Source of the DNA: Saccopteryx bilineata
Taxonomy: Eukaryota > Chordata > Mammalia > Chiroptera > Emballonuridae
Direction of reading: 5' to 3'
DNA: 64,000 nt
NCBI RefSeq assembly: GCF_036850765.1
Contig: NC_089492.1
Coordinates: forward strand, 289,204,590-289,268,589
The position numbers were made by a program, and so were the translations under genes. The notes below the pieces were generated by a model, which saw only the letters and a list, made by a program, of their open reading frames with translations, was not told the DNA's origin and made no database searches. Positions 34,630-45,251 of the stretch are shown one piece after another. Position 1 is the stretch's first letter. Each line of letters begins with the position of its first letter.

Positions 34630-34740
34630 AGGGGAGTATTACTTTGCTGCCCCCAGAAGGATTAAGTAACTCATCTAAGATCACACAGCAAGTTAAAGGC
34701 AGAACCCAGGTCCTCTAACTCCCGATCACAGGCTGCCTCC
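34630..34740 (-). repeat. MIR fragment
   Basis: The segments 'gattaagtaactcatctaag' and 'atcacacagcaagttaaaggcagaaccc' are the MIR core, reverse. It lies about 75 bp inside intron 2 from the exon 2 donor. Confidence 0.85.
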
Positions 34741-34815
34741 TGCACTACAGTAGCAGGAATTCTGTCACTGCCAAGCCCACCCCTTCCTGTAAGTCAAAAG
34801 CTTTTCGAATCCTAC

Positions 34816-34885
34816 CTTCTAGAGGTGGCACGGTGTTGAGAACACAGTAGGTGCTAGTTCCGCAGAATACACTTTGGGAAACGCT
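34816..34885 (-). CDS. CAMTA1: CAMTA1 coding exon 2 (internal exon, partial gene)
   Basis: CAMTA1 is a nuclear calmodulin-binding transcription activator, strong in brain, with an N-terminal CG-1 DNA-binding domain, a TIG domain, ankyrin repeats and IQ motifs. Seen: on the minus strand a polypyrimidine acceptor (CTGTTTCCTTAG) precedes 70 bases that read SVSQSVFCGTSTYCVLNTVP and then PLE, followed by donor GTAGGA. This is 23 codons plus one base, so the exon ends in phase 1, and the split codon joins exactly to the exon at 29846. From memory of the human protein, these are about residues 16-38, just before CG-1, and differ by one conservative residue (Leu for Ile in PP-I/L-E). CAMTA2 has a different N-terminus, which excludes it. 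The preceding coding exon (first ~15 residues) is not in the window; the known large first intron fits this. The exon is too short and lacks an ATG, so ORF finding misses it. Confidence 0.93.
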
Positions 34886-35870
34886 CTAAGGAAACAGAAA
34901 ATAAAATGTAAAACTAATCTTTGAAAAAGATATACACTGGCTCTTCTGTGGTCTTCCTGCCAAAGATGCACAACCTGGATCTGATCATGAGGAAACATCA
35001 GACAAACCCCAAAGGAGGAACAGGCTGCAAAATGACTGGCCTGTACTCTTCAAGAGTGTCAGGGTCACGAAAAGCAAAGACTGAAAGGGCTGTTGTGCAT
35101 GAAAGGAGAGGGAAGAGACGACCATGTGGCCCAAGGTTCTGGCTGGACCTTTCCCTACAGAGGTTAGCACTGGGTCGCCTGGCGCAAGGGGAGCAGCACG
35201 TGCGGGTGAGACAGTTGAGGTGAAGTGTCTGGGAGTTGGCTTCCTGATTCTGACTCCTGTTTTGTGGTTATGGAGAAGACTTTTCTGCTTTGGTGGAAAT
35301 GCAGAAGTATTTAAGGGCGGATGGAACATTACTGGCAACTTATTCTCACAAAGTTGTGGGGGGAAACATTTCTTTACACCACACCTACAATTTTTCTGCA
35401 GGCTTGAGTGTTACAAAATTTAAAATCTGTGTGCGTGAAAAAAGATATATGCTGAGAACATGTATTACTTGTAAAAAAATATTTTTAAAAGGGAGCATAT
35501 GTGCTGTACATAGTCATTTTTTACTAAGCAGAACCAATGCCATATTCATTTTGCAGTTCAGTCCATATTCAACAACATCATTAACCATTTCCCAACAGAA
35601 AGCCCAACCCCAAGTCACTCAGGAGCATCTGCTGAGTGCCAACTAACAGCGCGGCAGGTGCAGCTGGTCAAGAAGACGCTGAGGGACCATCTCTGCCCTT
35701 GGGCTGCCTCAGGCTGAGAAAATTATAGTTTCCATTTTTTTCTGAGTCTTGCCAGCCAATTATTTTCGATCCTAAGAATATGCTTTCTTTTGGTCACAGT
35801 ATTAAATAAATTTTTATATTATTTATCCTGCATTATAAACCACATATTTATATACTTAGAATACAGAATT
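34886..35870. other. Unique intronic DNA upstream of exon 2
   Basis: No repeats recognised; it completes the SINE-free block. Frames up to 118 codons lack any recognised domain. Confidence 0.5.
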
Positions 35871-35878
35871 ATTTAGAA

Positions 35879-36815
35879 CAGGGGTCCCCAAACTACCGCC
35901 CGCAGGCCGCATCCGGCCCCCTGAGGCCATTTATCCAGCCCCCGCCGCACTTCTGGTAGGAGCACCTCTTTCATTAGTGGTCAGTGAGAGGAACACAGGA
36001 TGCATCCTGTGCTCCTGGAGTACTGTATTATAGTGGCACCGCAAAGCGAGGCGTTGCTCACGTACAGTACTACTTCCAGTGACGCAAGACACATGCCTCA
36101 CGGCTCCGGAAGCACGTCATATCACTTGTTACGGCTAGCAGTGACAAATATGGAAGCCAACATTGACCATCTCATTAGTCAAAAGCAGACCCATAGTTCC
36201 CATTGAAATACTGGTCAGTTTGTTGATTTAAATTTACTTGTTCTTTATTTTAAATATTGTATTTGTTCCCGTTTTGTTTTTTTACTTTAAAATATGTGCA
36301 GTGTGCATAGGGATTTGTTCATAGTTTTTTTTATAGTCTGGCCCTCCAACGGTCTGAAGGACAGTGAACTGGCCCCCTGTGTAAAAAGTTTGGGGACCCC
36401 TAGCCCTGGCCGGTTGGCTCAGTGGTAGAGTGTCGGCCTGGCATGCAGAAGTCCCGGGTTCGATTCCCGGCCAGGGCACACAGGAGAAGCGCCCATTTGC
36501 TTCTCCACCTCTCCCCCTCTCCTTCCTCTCTGTCTCTCTCTTCCCCTCCCGCAGCCGAGGCTCCATTGGAGCAAAGATGGCCCGGGTGCTGGGGATGGCT
36601 CCTTGGCCTCTGCCCCAGGCGCTAGAGTGGCTCTGGTCGCGACAGAGCGATGCCCCGGAGGGGCAGAGCATCGCCCCCTGGTGGGCAGAGCGTCGCCCCT
36701 GGTGGGCATGTCGGGTGGATCCCGGTTGGGCACATGCGGGAGTCTGTCTGACTGTCTCTCCCCGTTTCCAGCTTCAGAAAAAATACACACACAAAAAAAA
36801 GTTTGGGGACCCCTG
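35879..36815 (+). mobile_element. Non-autonomous hAT element, family A (copy 2), split by a SINE
   Basis: The ends CAGGGGTCCCCAAACTACCG and GTTTGGGGACCCCTG are flanked by ATTTAGAA (35871-35878) and ATTTAGAC (36816-36823), 7 of 8. A long-form SINE sits just before the right end. Without the SINE and its duplicated target the hAT is about 524 bp. It keeps ~90 bp of interior missing from copy 1 and ~190 bp missing from copy 3. Confidence 0.93.
36402..36800 (+). mobile_element. Long-form bat SINE, full length, inside hAT
   Basis: The head is AGCCCTGGCCGGTTGGCTCA with A box GGCTCAGTGGTAGAG and a perfect B box GGTTCGATTCC. A 14-bp duplication of hAT sequence GTTTGGGGACCCCT flanks it (36388-36401, 36801-36814), proving insertion into the hAT end. 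It looks young. Confidence 0.95.
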
Positions 36816-36823
36816 ATTTAGAC

Positions 36824-38187
36824 GTTCAACGACCACCGCAACGTTTCACATTTACAACATGAACAACTTGGTTCTCACTAGCCATCTTTGAGAAAGTGAT
36901 TTACGTCGGTATCACTTCCTCAGAAAGGGACAGAAAACACCTCTCTCCTAGCTCACTGGGCTGTTGGGAGAACTGAATGGGGTAAAGCACACAATAGTAC
37001 TTTAAATTCAGAAGTACCACACCAATATAAAATGTCACTAAGGTTCAATAAGGATAATCTTCAACAATATTAACATTTCCTAAAAACAAACTGAGGAAGG
37101 CCTGAATTTTCTGTGCCAAAAACAGCTGAAATCCAACTAATGCTGACATCCATGAATTTTTAATTTTCCTCCTATATCCACGATAAGTGCTTCACCATAA
37201 ATAAGTCCTTCTCCACAATGTGGCTCCTAGTTACCAAGATAAGCCTCTGCTTTCTAATTACTTTCTGTTTCTGGAAAGTTCTTCCAGGACTCTTACGGGT
37301 CTACTATTTTATTTAATTAATAGTGGTAACTACTCGGCAACCTGTGGCAGCAGCTATAGTGACAACCTGTGGCAGCATCTGGGCTTGAGGACTGTCCCTA
37401 AGAACAATGGGCAAACCTCAGAATCCATGCATCCTTGGGGAAACGCAACACGTTTCTTCCCGTGACCAGAAGCGTGGAATGACAGCACATCATGAAGAGT
37501 GGTCCGCGTCAAGTCAGCAGTACTCTGACTGCACATGGCACATGCAAGAGCCGCCAGCAACAGCCTTCCAACCACATCAAAGCAACACCTCATCTTACTG
37601 CAGCCTCTGAATTGAAACCTGAAATTTTATGATGTTAAAAAGAATGTCTTACATTCAAGGTTTAACATTCTCTGGCTTCCTATTACCAAAAAAAGATAGC
37701 ATAAGTTTACCACTTATCAAGACATTTTAACAATGGCCTTAACATCAAAAGTTTTACAAATCACTAATGTGTAGTGGGATGTGCTAATAAATGGCTCCAA
37801 CAAAAGGGCTTCTACACCTTACTTCAAAGTTTGAGCTAAGTGGTAAAATATACCAAATAACAAGTCAGAAGAATTAAACCCCAAAATAACATGTAACAGA
37901 AATGTTATGAGCAACCAACCACGATCTCTCCATAGCTCTGGCGTAATCAACAGTCTTACCAGGTTAATTTAACCAGGATAGAGAAACTCATGCACACAAG
38001 CTGAGAGTGAAATTCAATGTCAAAGTAATCAGGTTCTCAAAACAAATGAGTCTAAAGCACAAGGAAACTCACATAAGAAGTAGCTACCTTGTATTAAATG
38101 CTCAGGGCCATACTCCCAGTTAGGTTGTTCCACTGTACCCTGACATCTGTTTACATGCTACGGAGCGGAGGTGACCCCAACCAGAGG
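36824..38187. other. Intronic DNA, mostly unique
   Basis: A possible MIR remnant lies at about 36880-37020 ('agctcactgggctgttgggag'). A ~20-bp direct repeat CAACCTGTGGCAGCA occurs at 37338 and 37364. No exon recognised. Confidence 0.45.
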
Positions 38188-38195
38188 GTCTGGAG

Positions 38196-38530
38196 CAGGG
38201 GTCCCCAAACTACGGCCCGCGGGCCACATGCGGCCCCCTGAGGCCATTTATCTGGCCCCCGCCACACTTCCAGAAGGGGCACCTCTTTCATTGGTGGTCA
38301 GTGAGAGGAGCATAGTTCCCATTGAAATACTGGTCAGTTCGTTGATTTAAATTTACTTGTTCTTTATTTTAAATATTGTATTTGTTCCTGTTTTGTTTTT
38401 TTACTTTAAAATAAGATATGTGCAGTGTGCATAGGGATTTGTTCATAGTTTTTTTTTTTTATAGTCCAGCCCTCCAATGGTCTGAGGGACAGTGAACTGG
38501 CCCTCTGTGTAAAAAGTTTGGGTATCCCTG
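38196..38530 (+). mobile_element. Non-autonomous hAT element, family A (copy 3)
   Basis: The ends CAGGGGTCCCCAAACTACGG and GTTTGGGTATCCCTG carry two changes at the right end. A perfect 8-bp duplication GTCTGGAG flanks it (38188-38195, 38531-38538). The interior present in copies 1 and 2 between the 'gtcagtgagagga' and 'catagttccc' segments is deleted. Confidence 0.93.
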
Positions 38531-38769
38531 GTCTGGAGAGTAGAGCCTTGTACCCACATACACACATAACTGAGACGCTGGGCAAACCACTGACTTCTCT
38601 GCCCACAGAACAGCGCAGGGGGAAAGTCCTCCCACAGCCCTCCCTGGCTGCCTCTGAATTCCAACTCAGGCCTCTGGCCCTTCATGTGCCTCCTCCCACT
38701 GACCAAGTCAGGTCCTGTCATCTGAGGAGCCCTTCATAGGACACATGCCTCTTCCTCATCACTCCTTCC

Positions 38770-38905
38770 ATTTGTTCTTCACACGTCACAGAGCACCCAA
38801 CACATGCCAGACACTGTCCTAGGAGCTGGGACCCAGCAGCAAACAGGACAAAGTTCCTACCATTGTGGGATGTATGTGGGGGCAAGGGATGATGGGGGAT
38901 AAATG
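38770..38905. repeat. Ancient LINE-type remnant
   Basis: The segments 'catgccagacactgtcctaggagctgggac' and 'cagcaaacaggacaaag' match an old mammal-wide repeat segment. Related remnants are at about 45840-45925 and 46490-46560. Confidence 0.5.
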
Positions 38906-39084
38906 CTGTGAGGGAAAGAAAGTGGTGCGGTGTGCCCAGGTGGAACGCCAGGTAGGGGAAGCTGTTTCTGAATGTATGTACCCAGCTGGAGCAGCGAGAA
39001 ACCTCAATTCTTCCACGAACCAGATGTGTGGCTCCCAGGTGCACTACACAGTAGTCATCGGGGATTTTTTTATCTTCTGATGCC

Positions 39085-39205
39085 CAGGCTGCAATCCTGA
39101 CCAGTTAAGTCAGACTGTGCGGGACAGGACCCAGGAATCCAGATTTTTTAAAGGTTCCCAAGTGATCCCAAGATGTGTCCAAAGATGGGAACCACCGAAA
39201 TAAAC
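39085..39205. repeat. MER5-type (hAT-Charlie) fragment
   Basis: The segments 'acccaggaatccagattttttaaagg' and 'cccaagtgatcccaag' follow half of the MER5 MITE. Confidence 0.65.
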
Positions 39206-39592
39206 ATCTGTACGACTCTGGGCAACCCTAACTGTTCCAGTCTCCTCCAGAGTGAACCAGGAGGCTGACGTTGCTCAGTACAACCCATCTTCAACGTGCA
39301 CGCGGGCCATCTTGTCAAGAGGCAGGTTCTGATTCACAGGTCCGAATGGGGCCTGCCCTGTGCCTCTAAAGCCGCCAGAGGAAGACCACACTCCGATCTG
39401 TGGCCACGCCTCAAGTATCAGGAAGTACATGGTCTAGAAAAGTATGGCTAACTCTTCTGCAGACCAGCACCAACCCAAGGTTGTGCAGTTGAAAAACACT
39501 GATCTAGAAGATCAGGAATTCGATCTAAAAAAGACCCTTTGCCTCTGTAACTTTCTAAATAAACTTTCTCTCACAAAAAATAAACTAATAGT

Positions 39593-40020
39593 GCCTGACC
39601 CGGTGGTTGTGCAGTGGATAATCGGCCTGGGACACAAAGAACCCAGGTTCAAAATCCTAAGGTCTCTGGCTTGAGCACGGGCTCACCAACTTGAAGATGG
39701 GGTCGCCGGCTTGAGCGTAGGATCATAGACATGACACCATGGACACTGGCTTGAGCCCAAAGGTCACTGGCTTGAGCCCAAGAGTTGCTTGTTTGAAGCC
39801 CAAGGTCGCTGGCTTGAGTCCAAGGCCACTCACTTGAGCAAGGGGTCACTCACTCTGCTATAGGCAACCCCCTCCCGTTCAAGGCACATATGAGAAAGGA
39901 ATCACTGAACAACTAAGGTGCCACAACAAAGAATTGATGCTTCTCATCTCTCTGTTCCTGTCTGTATGTCCCTGTCTGTTCCTCTGTCTGTGTCTATCTT
40001 GCAATAAATAAATAAATAAA
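39593..40020 (+). mobile_element. Bat SINE with many internal tandem units
   Basis: The head is GCCTGACCCGGTGGTTGTGC, with about nine ggcttgag/ggtcgctgg-type units between 39660 and 39850, the usual 3' body, a CT stretch and an (AAAT)n tail. The A-to-B-box spacing has a small deletion ('ggataatcggcc'). Confidence 0.88.
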
Positions 40021-43000
40021 CAGTAATTTTAAAAGACCCAGTTCTAGCATTCCTCGACCATACAATTCCATGAATTCCTTACAGAGGAAATAAGTACTCT
40101 GTCTATTAACACAAACTGTAATACAAAACTGAAACAGAATATCCAAGCAAGATAATTAAAAGAAACTGTAGGGATGGTTAATTATTACAGTGTCCAGTGT
40201 CTCTAAAACAGGCCAAGAGGGGAAATACAGACGTTCTGTAAGATAGATCGTCTGTATTCAAAAGTAAGCTTTCAGGTCAGAGGCAATACTAAAAAAATAG
40301 AAGGAAGAAGGAACACGTGACTTATGGAAGGCTAACTGGAGGGGCCAGTGGCAGCAGTACAAAGACTCGTGAACTACCAAGCACAACGTACTTGGAGACA
40401 GAAACTGTTTCATCCCCTCTGTCAGGACAACACACAGCCACATCCCTTTCGTATGTATATAGTCTCTGGGTGTTTGAATAAATAAAACTAAATGCTATGT
40501 AAAAAGAAGTGATTACAGGCTTTTGAACAGAGAAGTAGCATGATGAAAACTGTATTTACAGTTCTTTGAAATAAGGGCTGAGAATGTTTAAGTCTCCATA
40601 GAGTCCCTTTAAAGCTAACTGAGGACCCACAGAGCTTATTAAATCAAAGACGGAGAGAGGCCACATTGAATGCAATAAACCACTTGTATCAATTAGAAAT
40701 GATGCAGTGAAAAACACTTTCTCATGTATTTTATCATGACTCTTAGAATTCACTGGTCAGTACATAATACGCTACATATAAATAATCAAAATGAGGCAGA
40801 GTGCAAAAACTTGTGTACCTTCACTAAACTCACCAGCTTTGCCTAGTTTTCCAGGCATTGTGCCGAGATCAGTTAGGGAGGCTAACTCAGAACAAACTGT
40901 ATCATGGCTCAAATACCATAAATATTTACTTCTTGCTTGCGTAAAGTCCCAAACAGGTGTGCCTTCATCAGCAGCAAGCGCTCCTGCAAGCACTGGCTCT
41001 GGCGCCCACACTCCCTGCATCCTGGGGCAGGAAGCCTCCCAGTCCCCTGGGCTCCTCTGCATTGGCCACCAGTCGGCAGACAGGGAAAGGGCACAGGCAC
41101 CTTGGCCTGCAGGGGTTCACAGGCCAGGCCTGCGAGCAGCCGCTCCTCTGATCTCTCTGCTCCACGGGATAAAACTTGGCCACTGAGCCACACCTAATTG
41201 CAAGGGAGGCTGGGAAACGCAGTCTGGCTCCATGCCCAGGAAGGAGGGGATGGAGTTTGTGATCACCTGGCAGTCTCTGCCACAGTGCCATTTGTAATTG
41301 TTGTTGTTTTTTTAATTACAAAAAAGTCATTCCTTTCAGAAATGTCTTCTGTTAACCTACAACTCCACCTTTAATCCCTAAAACCATTCAGCATCTAAAG
41401 CCAATCTAGTAGTGTTTCTTCTCCAATAAATATTTTCCTGACATATTCAGAGTAAGACTGTAACAAGGGTATCCTTAAAGGGATGTCTAGCTTTTCATTC
41501 TGGTATCTCTGGTATTTAATGGCTAGCTAATAATAGAACCTAAAATATTTTTAAAATCATAAATGACTGACATTCCCAGAAGTGCATGGAATGGAAAAAG
41601 GGTGGCCCCATCTCCAGCCCTGGTGGTGGTGAGACTCACTGGAGGCCACCAGTCATCTGAGGAAACTCTCTCCCTCTCCTAAGGCCGCCCCAAGTTGCCA
41701 CCCATCCACTGGTCCCTGAACAATTAAACAATAAGACAAATGCTACTTTAGATCCAATAAAAACTAAGGGAGTAAAAATACACATGTTCAGAGACACCAA
41801 CAGAACCAACACTCACATTTGTGGCTAGAGTACAGGGTTTGTCCAAGGCCATGCCCGGGAAACCCTCCACAAAATGGGGCTAATGCCCTCTGAGACTGGA
41901 AACCCACACAAACTGGTCAGCACAAGTAACTGGATCTTTTCTCTAAACCACAAAAGGTTTGTAGGGGGTGGCGGGGATACTGGGGGGGTGCTGGGGGGGT
42001 GATACAGCACAAAAATATTTTCTGCTCACATACTACCTCTTTTCAAGAAGTTTTAAATCTACCTTAAGTGCTACAATAATAACCCTCACAACATTCCTAT
42101 GGGATAGAGACAAAATTAAAGTGTGTGCCCAAGTTAAAAGGGAGAAGTCTGACTTCACCCTACAACGGCCGGCTAATAAAAACGTAAAGCAGTAACCTCT
42201 AAGGTATTTGGAGCACAAACCATTTTAGGATCTCAAATTGAGTTCAACACCTAGAATTGAGTTCAAAAGCAAACAAGTAGCTAAAACCAAAAAACTGCTG
42301 AGGTTCTAAGAAGCTTACATAGGAATTAATACTACAGTATTTCAAGCCTGATTTATGACCTGAGAAATCACATTAATTGATTCACTATTACCAAATTCAT
42401 GTAAAGCACATTTAAAATGATTTCAGAATGAGAAAAAATTATTCTTTCTAGATATGAATCACACTATCATCAGAACTTTCATAAATTTAATTTGGCTATG
42501 CAGTCAGTATACTCAATATTCTGAAAATAATCAAAGAGCACTTATTAAATGTCCACATTTGTACAAACACATTCCAATAGAGCATATTCAGGAAAAAACT
42601 ACACAGAACTGAAGACGCATTGTTTTAATAGCACTTGTCATTACTGATACTAATAATTTTTTCAAGTCCTCAACAACAGAGTACTGTAACATATCAACAA
42701 AATCAACCCAACAAAGCAGGCATTCTATTTGATATTATGAACATATAACAAGCGTTTTCATACAGAAAGTCTTGTTGTGATCCCACGGGTGGCAGAGGAG
42801 ACATCATGTGTACCCCAGAAAAGGAGGTACAGGGGCATGGGTGTGGACCACGCCAAGGACACCAGCCAGGAAGGAGCAGAGCGGGAGCCAGCAGCAGGCC
42901 CCATAGCACTCCGTGCTGCCTGCACAGGAACAAGACGCTGCCGCCTCCCCGAGAAGGAATGCAAATGTCTGGGCAGACAGAGGACAAGTAGCCGACAGGA

Positions 43001-43683
43001 AAGACGTCGTGCTGAGAGGACACAAGGACACGGAGGGTGCCGAATGCACAAGAGGACCCTCAGAAAACATCTGTCACCCAAGCTGGTTTGCCCCCGTAGA
43101 GGAGCAAGGCAAGCACAGACCTGCGCGCTTGTGGGAAGGTTTCCCTCGCTTCTCCTTCATTCTGTGGTCCCTGAACCACAGGCCTCCCGTCACCTATCAC
43201 TACTTGCTACTGCCCAAAAAACTAAAAGCTCATCAAAGCTGAAGAAGGAAAGGGCAGAGACTTCTCACAGCAAAGCAATGAAGCGTGCACCGAATGGTGG
43301 CAGCCACACGCCCTGAATGGAGCTCAGCTCCATGGGAACCCCACTGAACCCACCCGGCCAGAGCCACTCAGGAAGCCAAGGTATACTCCGAGGTCAAAAG
43401 GGATGTTCACTGAGTCTGCCCACAAAGATCACACACTTCACTATGAGAAGGGCCCCCCGACCCATGTTCCTGGCTTGACCACTACTAAAATGCTCACAGT
43501 TCTAATAAGCTTAATTATCAGGTTGCCAAGCCCATAGAAGATCAGAAGCAATAAACCAGAGGGAAAAGAATAGCTAGAAAGTGACCAGGGGGAGAAGCCA
43601 AAGAGTGACAGAAATAGCAAAGACAGATCTAAAAAATAAAAACTAGATACAAGGACTTAAAAAGTATAGCAGTTTGGAGTCCT
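40021..43683. other. Intronic DNA, mostly unique
   Basis: 3.6 kb with no recognised young repeat. 42770-43320 is GC-richer with a 179-codon frame (42777-43316, +). I recognise no domain in it and overlapping frames on the other strand are as open, so I do not call a gene. A G-rich stretch lies at about 41967-42000. Confidence 0.45.
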
Positions 43684-43693
43684 AAAAAAATCA

Positions 43694-44034
43694 GGCGGTG
43701 GCGCAGTGGATGGAGCGTCAGACTGGGATGCGGAAGACCCAGGTTCGAGACCCCAAGGTCGCCAGCTTGAGCGCGGGCTCATCTGGTTTGAGCAAAAGCC
43801 CACCAGCTTGAACCCAAGGTCGCTGGCTCCAGCAAGGGGTTACTCGGTCTGCCGAAGGCCCATGGTCAAGGCACATGTGAGAAAGCAATCAATGAACAAC
43901 TAAGGTGTTGCAGCGCGCAATGAAAAACTAATGATTGATGCTTCTCATCTCTCTCCATTCCTGTCTGTATGTCCCTGTCTCTCCCTCTCTCTGACTCACT
44001 CTCTGTCTCTGTAAAAAAAAAAAAAAAATTAAAA
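43694..44034 (+). mobile_element. Bat SINE with internal tandem units, head slightly truncated
   Basis: It starts at about GGCGGTGGCGCAGTGGATGG with B box AGGTTCGAGACCC, about five tandem units and a long A tail. AAAAAAATCA flanks it (43684-43693, 44035-44044). Confidence 0.88.
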
Positions 44035-44044
44035 AAAAAAATCA

Positions 44045-44848
44045 CGGTGTTAAATAAAGGGCAGTTCAATAACACAGTAAACACGGTGAACTCAAGTTCA
44101 CAAGGGACTGGATGTTAACGCCCACATGCTCCACTGAACACAAGAGAGGAGCCCAGTTGACGCTATGTCTGCGTATCACTTTTTGTCCCACAGACACTTC
44201 CATGTGAATCACCTCACTTGTTTTCTTCAACAACATCGTCAGCAAGCAGCACCACCGACCAGAAACCTGCTGGTAAAGAATCCAACCTGAGCAAGCCAAG
44301 GGCTTACCAATGGCGATGACCGCAGTCTGTTAGCCTGTCCCACGAGAGAGGCACCCTCCCACCTTGTCAGGACAGAAAGGGCAGGGAAGGCATCCTGAGG
44401 AGGGTCACCAACACTAACAGGGCCATATTTGACCCCCCTGCAACATCACCTCCCCAACGTCCCTCTCTAAAAGCTTCCAGCCTGTGGCTTGCATCCCAGA
44501 GGGCCTTTCAGAGGACCGCTCTAGTGCCTTCTAGCACCAGCATGCCTTCCACTCATGGACAAACTTCACAGTGGGCCACCCGTGGTCTCCAGCTTGTGTT
44601 AATGTACAGCTTTGTGTAACCCTCTGCCCTAGAGAGTGCACCCAGACCTAGTGACTTCCTTCCAACGACAGAATGTGGCACGGGTTCGTAGTTACGTAAC
44701 GTAGACCACACCTTCCGCCTTGCTAGCAGACTTCCTTGCTGGCCGTGATGAGACAAGGTGCTGTATGGGAGACGCCCAAGTGGCAAGACACTGAGGTGGC
44801 CTCTGGCCAACAGCCCACAAGACAGAATCCTTCAAACCGTATGAGCTT
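44045..44848. other. Intronic DNA, no recognised element
   Basis: Unique-looking; nothing assigned. Confidence 0.45.
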
Positions 44849-45240
44849 GCCTGACTAGTGGTGGCACAGTGGATACAGTGTCGACCTGGAAATATTGACA
44901 TCTCAGGTTCAAAGCCTGAAGGTCACTGGCTTGAGCACCAGCTCACCAGCTTGAGCACAGAGTTGCTAACCTGAGCATGGGATCATCAATATGATCCCAT
45001 GGTCACTGTCTTGAGCCCAAAGGTCACTAGCTTCAAGTCCAAGGTCGCTGGCTTGAAGCCCAAGGTCGCTGGCTTGAGCAAGGGGTCACTGGCTCAGCTG
45101 GAACCCCCTGGTCAAGGCACATATAAGAAAGCAATCAATGAACAACAAAGGTACCACAACTACGTGTTGACACCTCTCATCTCTCTCCCTTCCCATCTCC
45201 CTCTCTCTCTCATTCTCGCTTAAAAAACAAACAAAAAACA
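44849..45240 (+). mobile_element. Bat SINE with many internal tandem units
   Basis: The head is GCCTGACTAGTGGTGGCACA, with about eight variant units (44925-45100), 'gaaagcaatcaatgaacaac', then a CT and A-rich tail. The imperfect flanks are GTATGAGCTT and TTGTGAGCTT. Confidence 0.88.
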
Positions 45241-45251
45241 CTTTGTGAGCT

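Larger units (their letters stand above)
29847..34815 (-). other. CAMTA1: CAMTA1 intron 2 (complete)
   Basis: The intron runs from donor GTAGGA (34815 downwards) to acceptor TTCTTTATAG (ending 29847), 4,969 bp, phase 1. It has no SINE or hAT. It holds only old remnants: MIR pieces at about 30885-30965, 34340-34500 and 34630-34740, and an L1 3' piece at about 33950-34065. The rest is AT-rich unique sequence. For an intron in a genome this full of SINEs, the absence of young insertions is notable. Confidence 0.9.

Noticed and set aside
39660..39850. CRISPR-like direct repeats with spacers
   Set aside because: The units are the internal minisatellite of a SINE, imperfect and of varying length, in a mammalian genome.
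42777..43316. 179-codon plus-strand frame
   Set aside because: No recognisable domain, rich in Arg/Gly/Pro, with similar-sized frames open on the opposite strand. No splice or promoter context.
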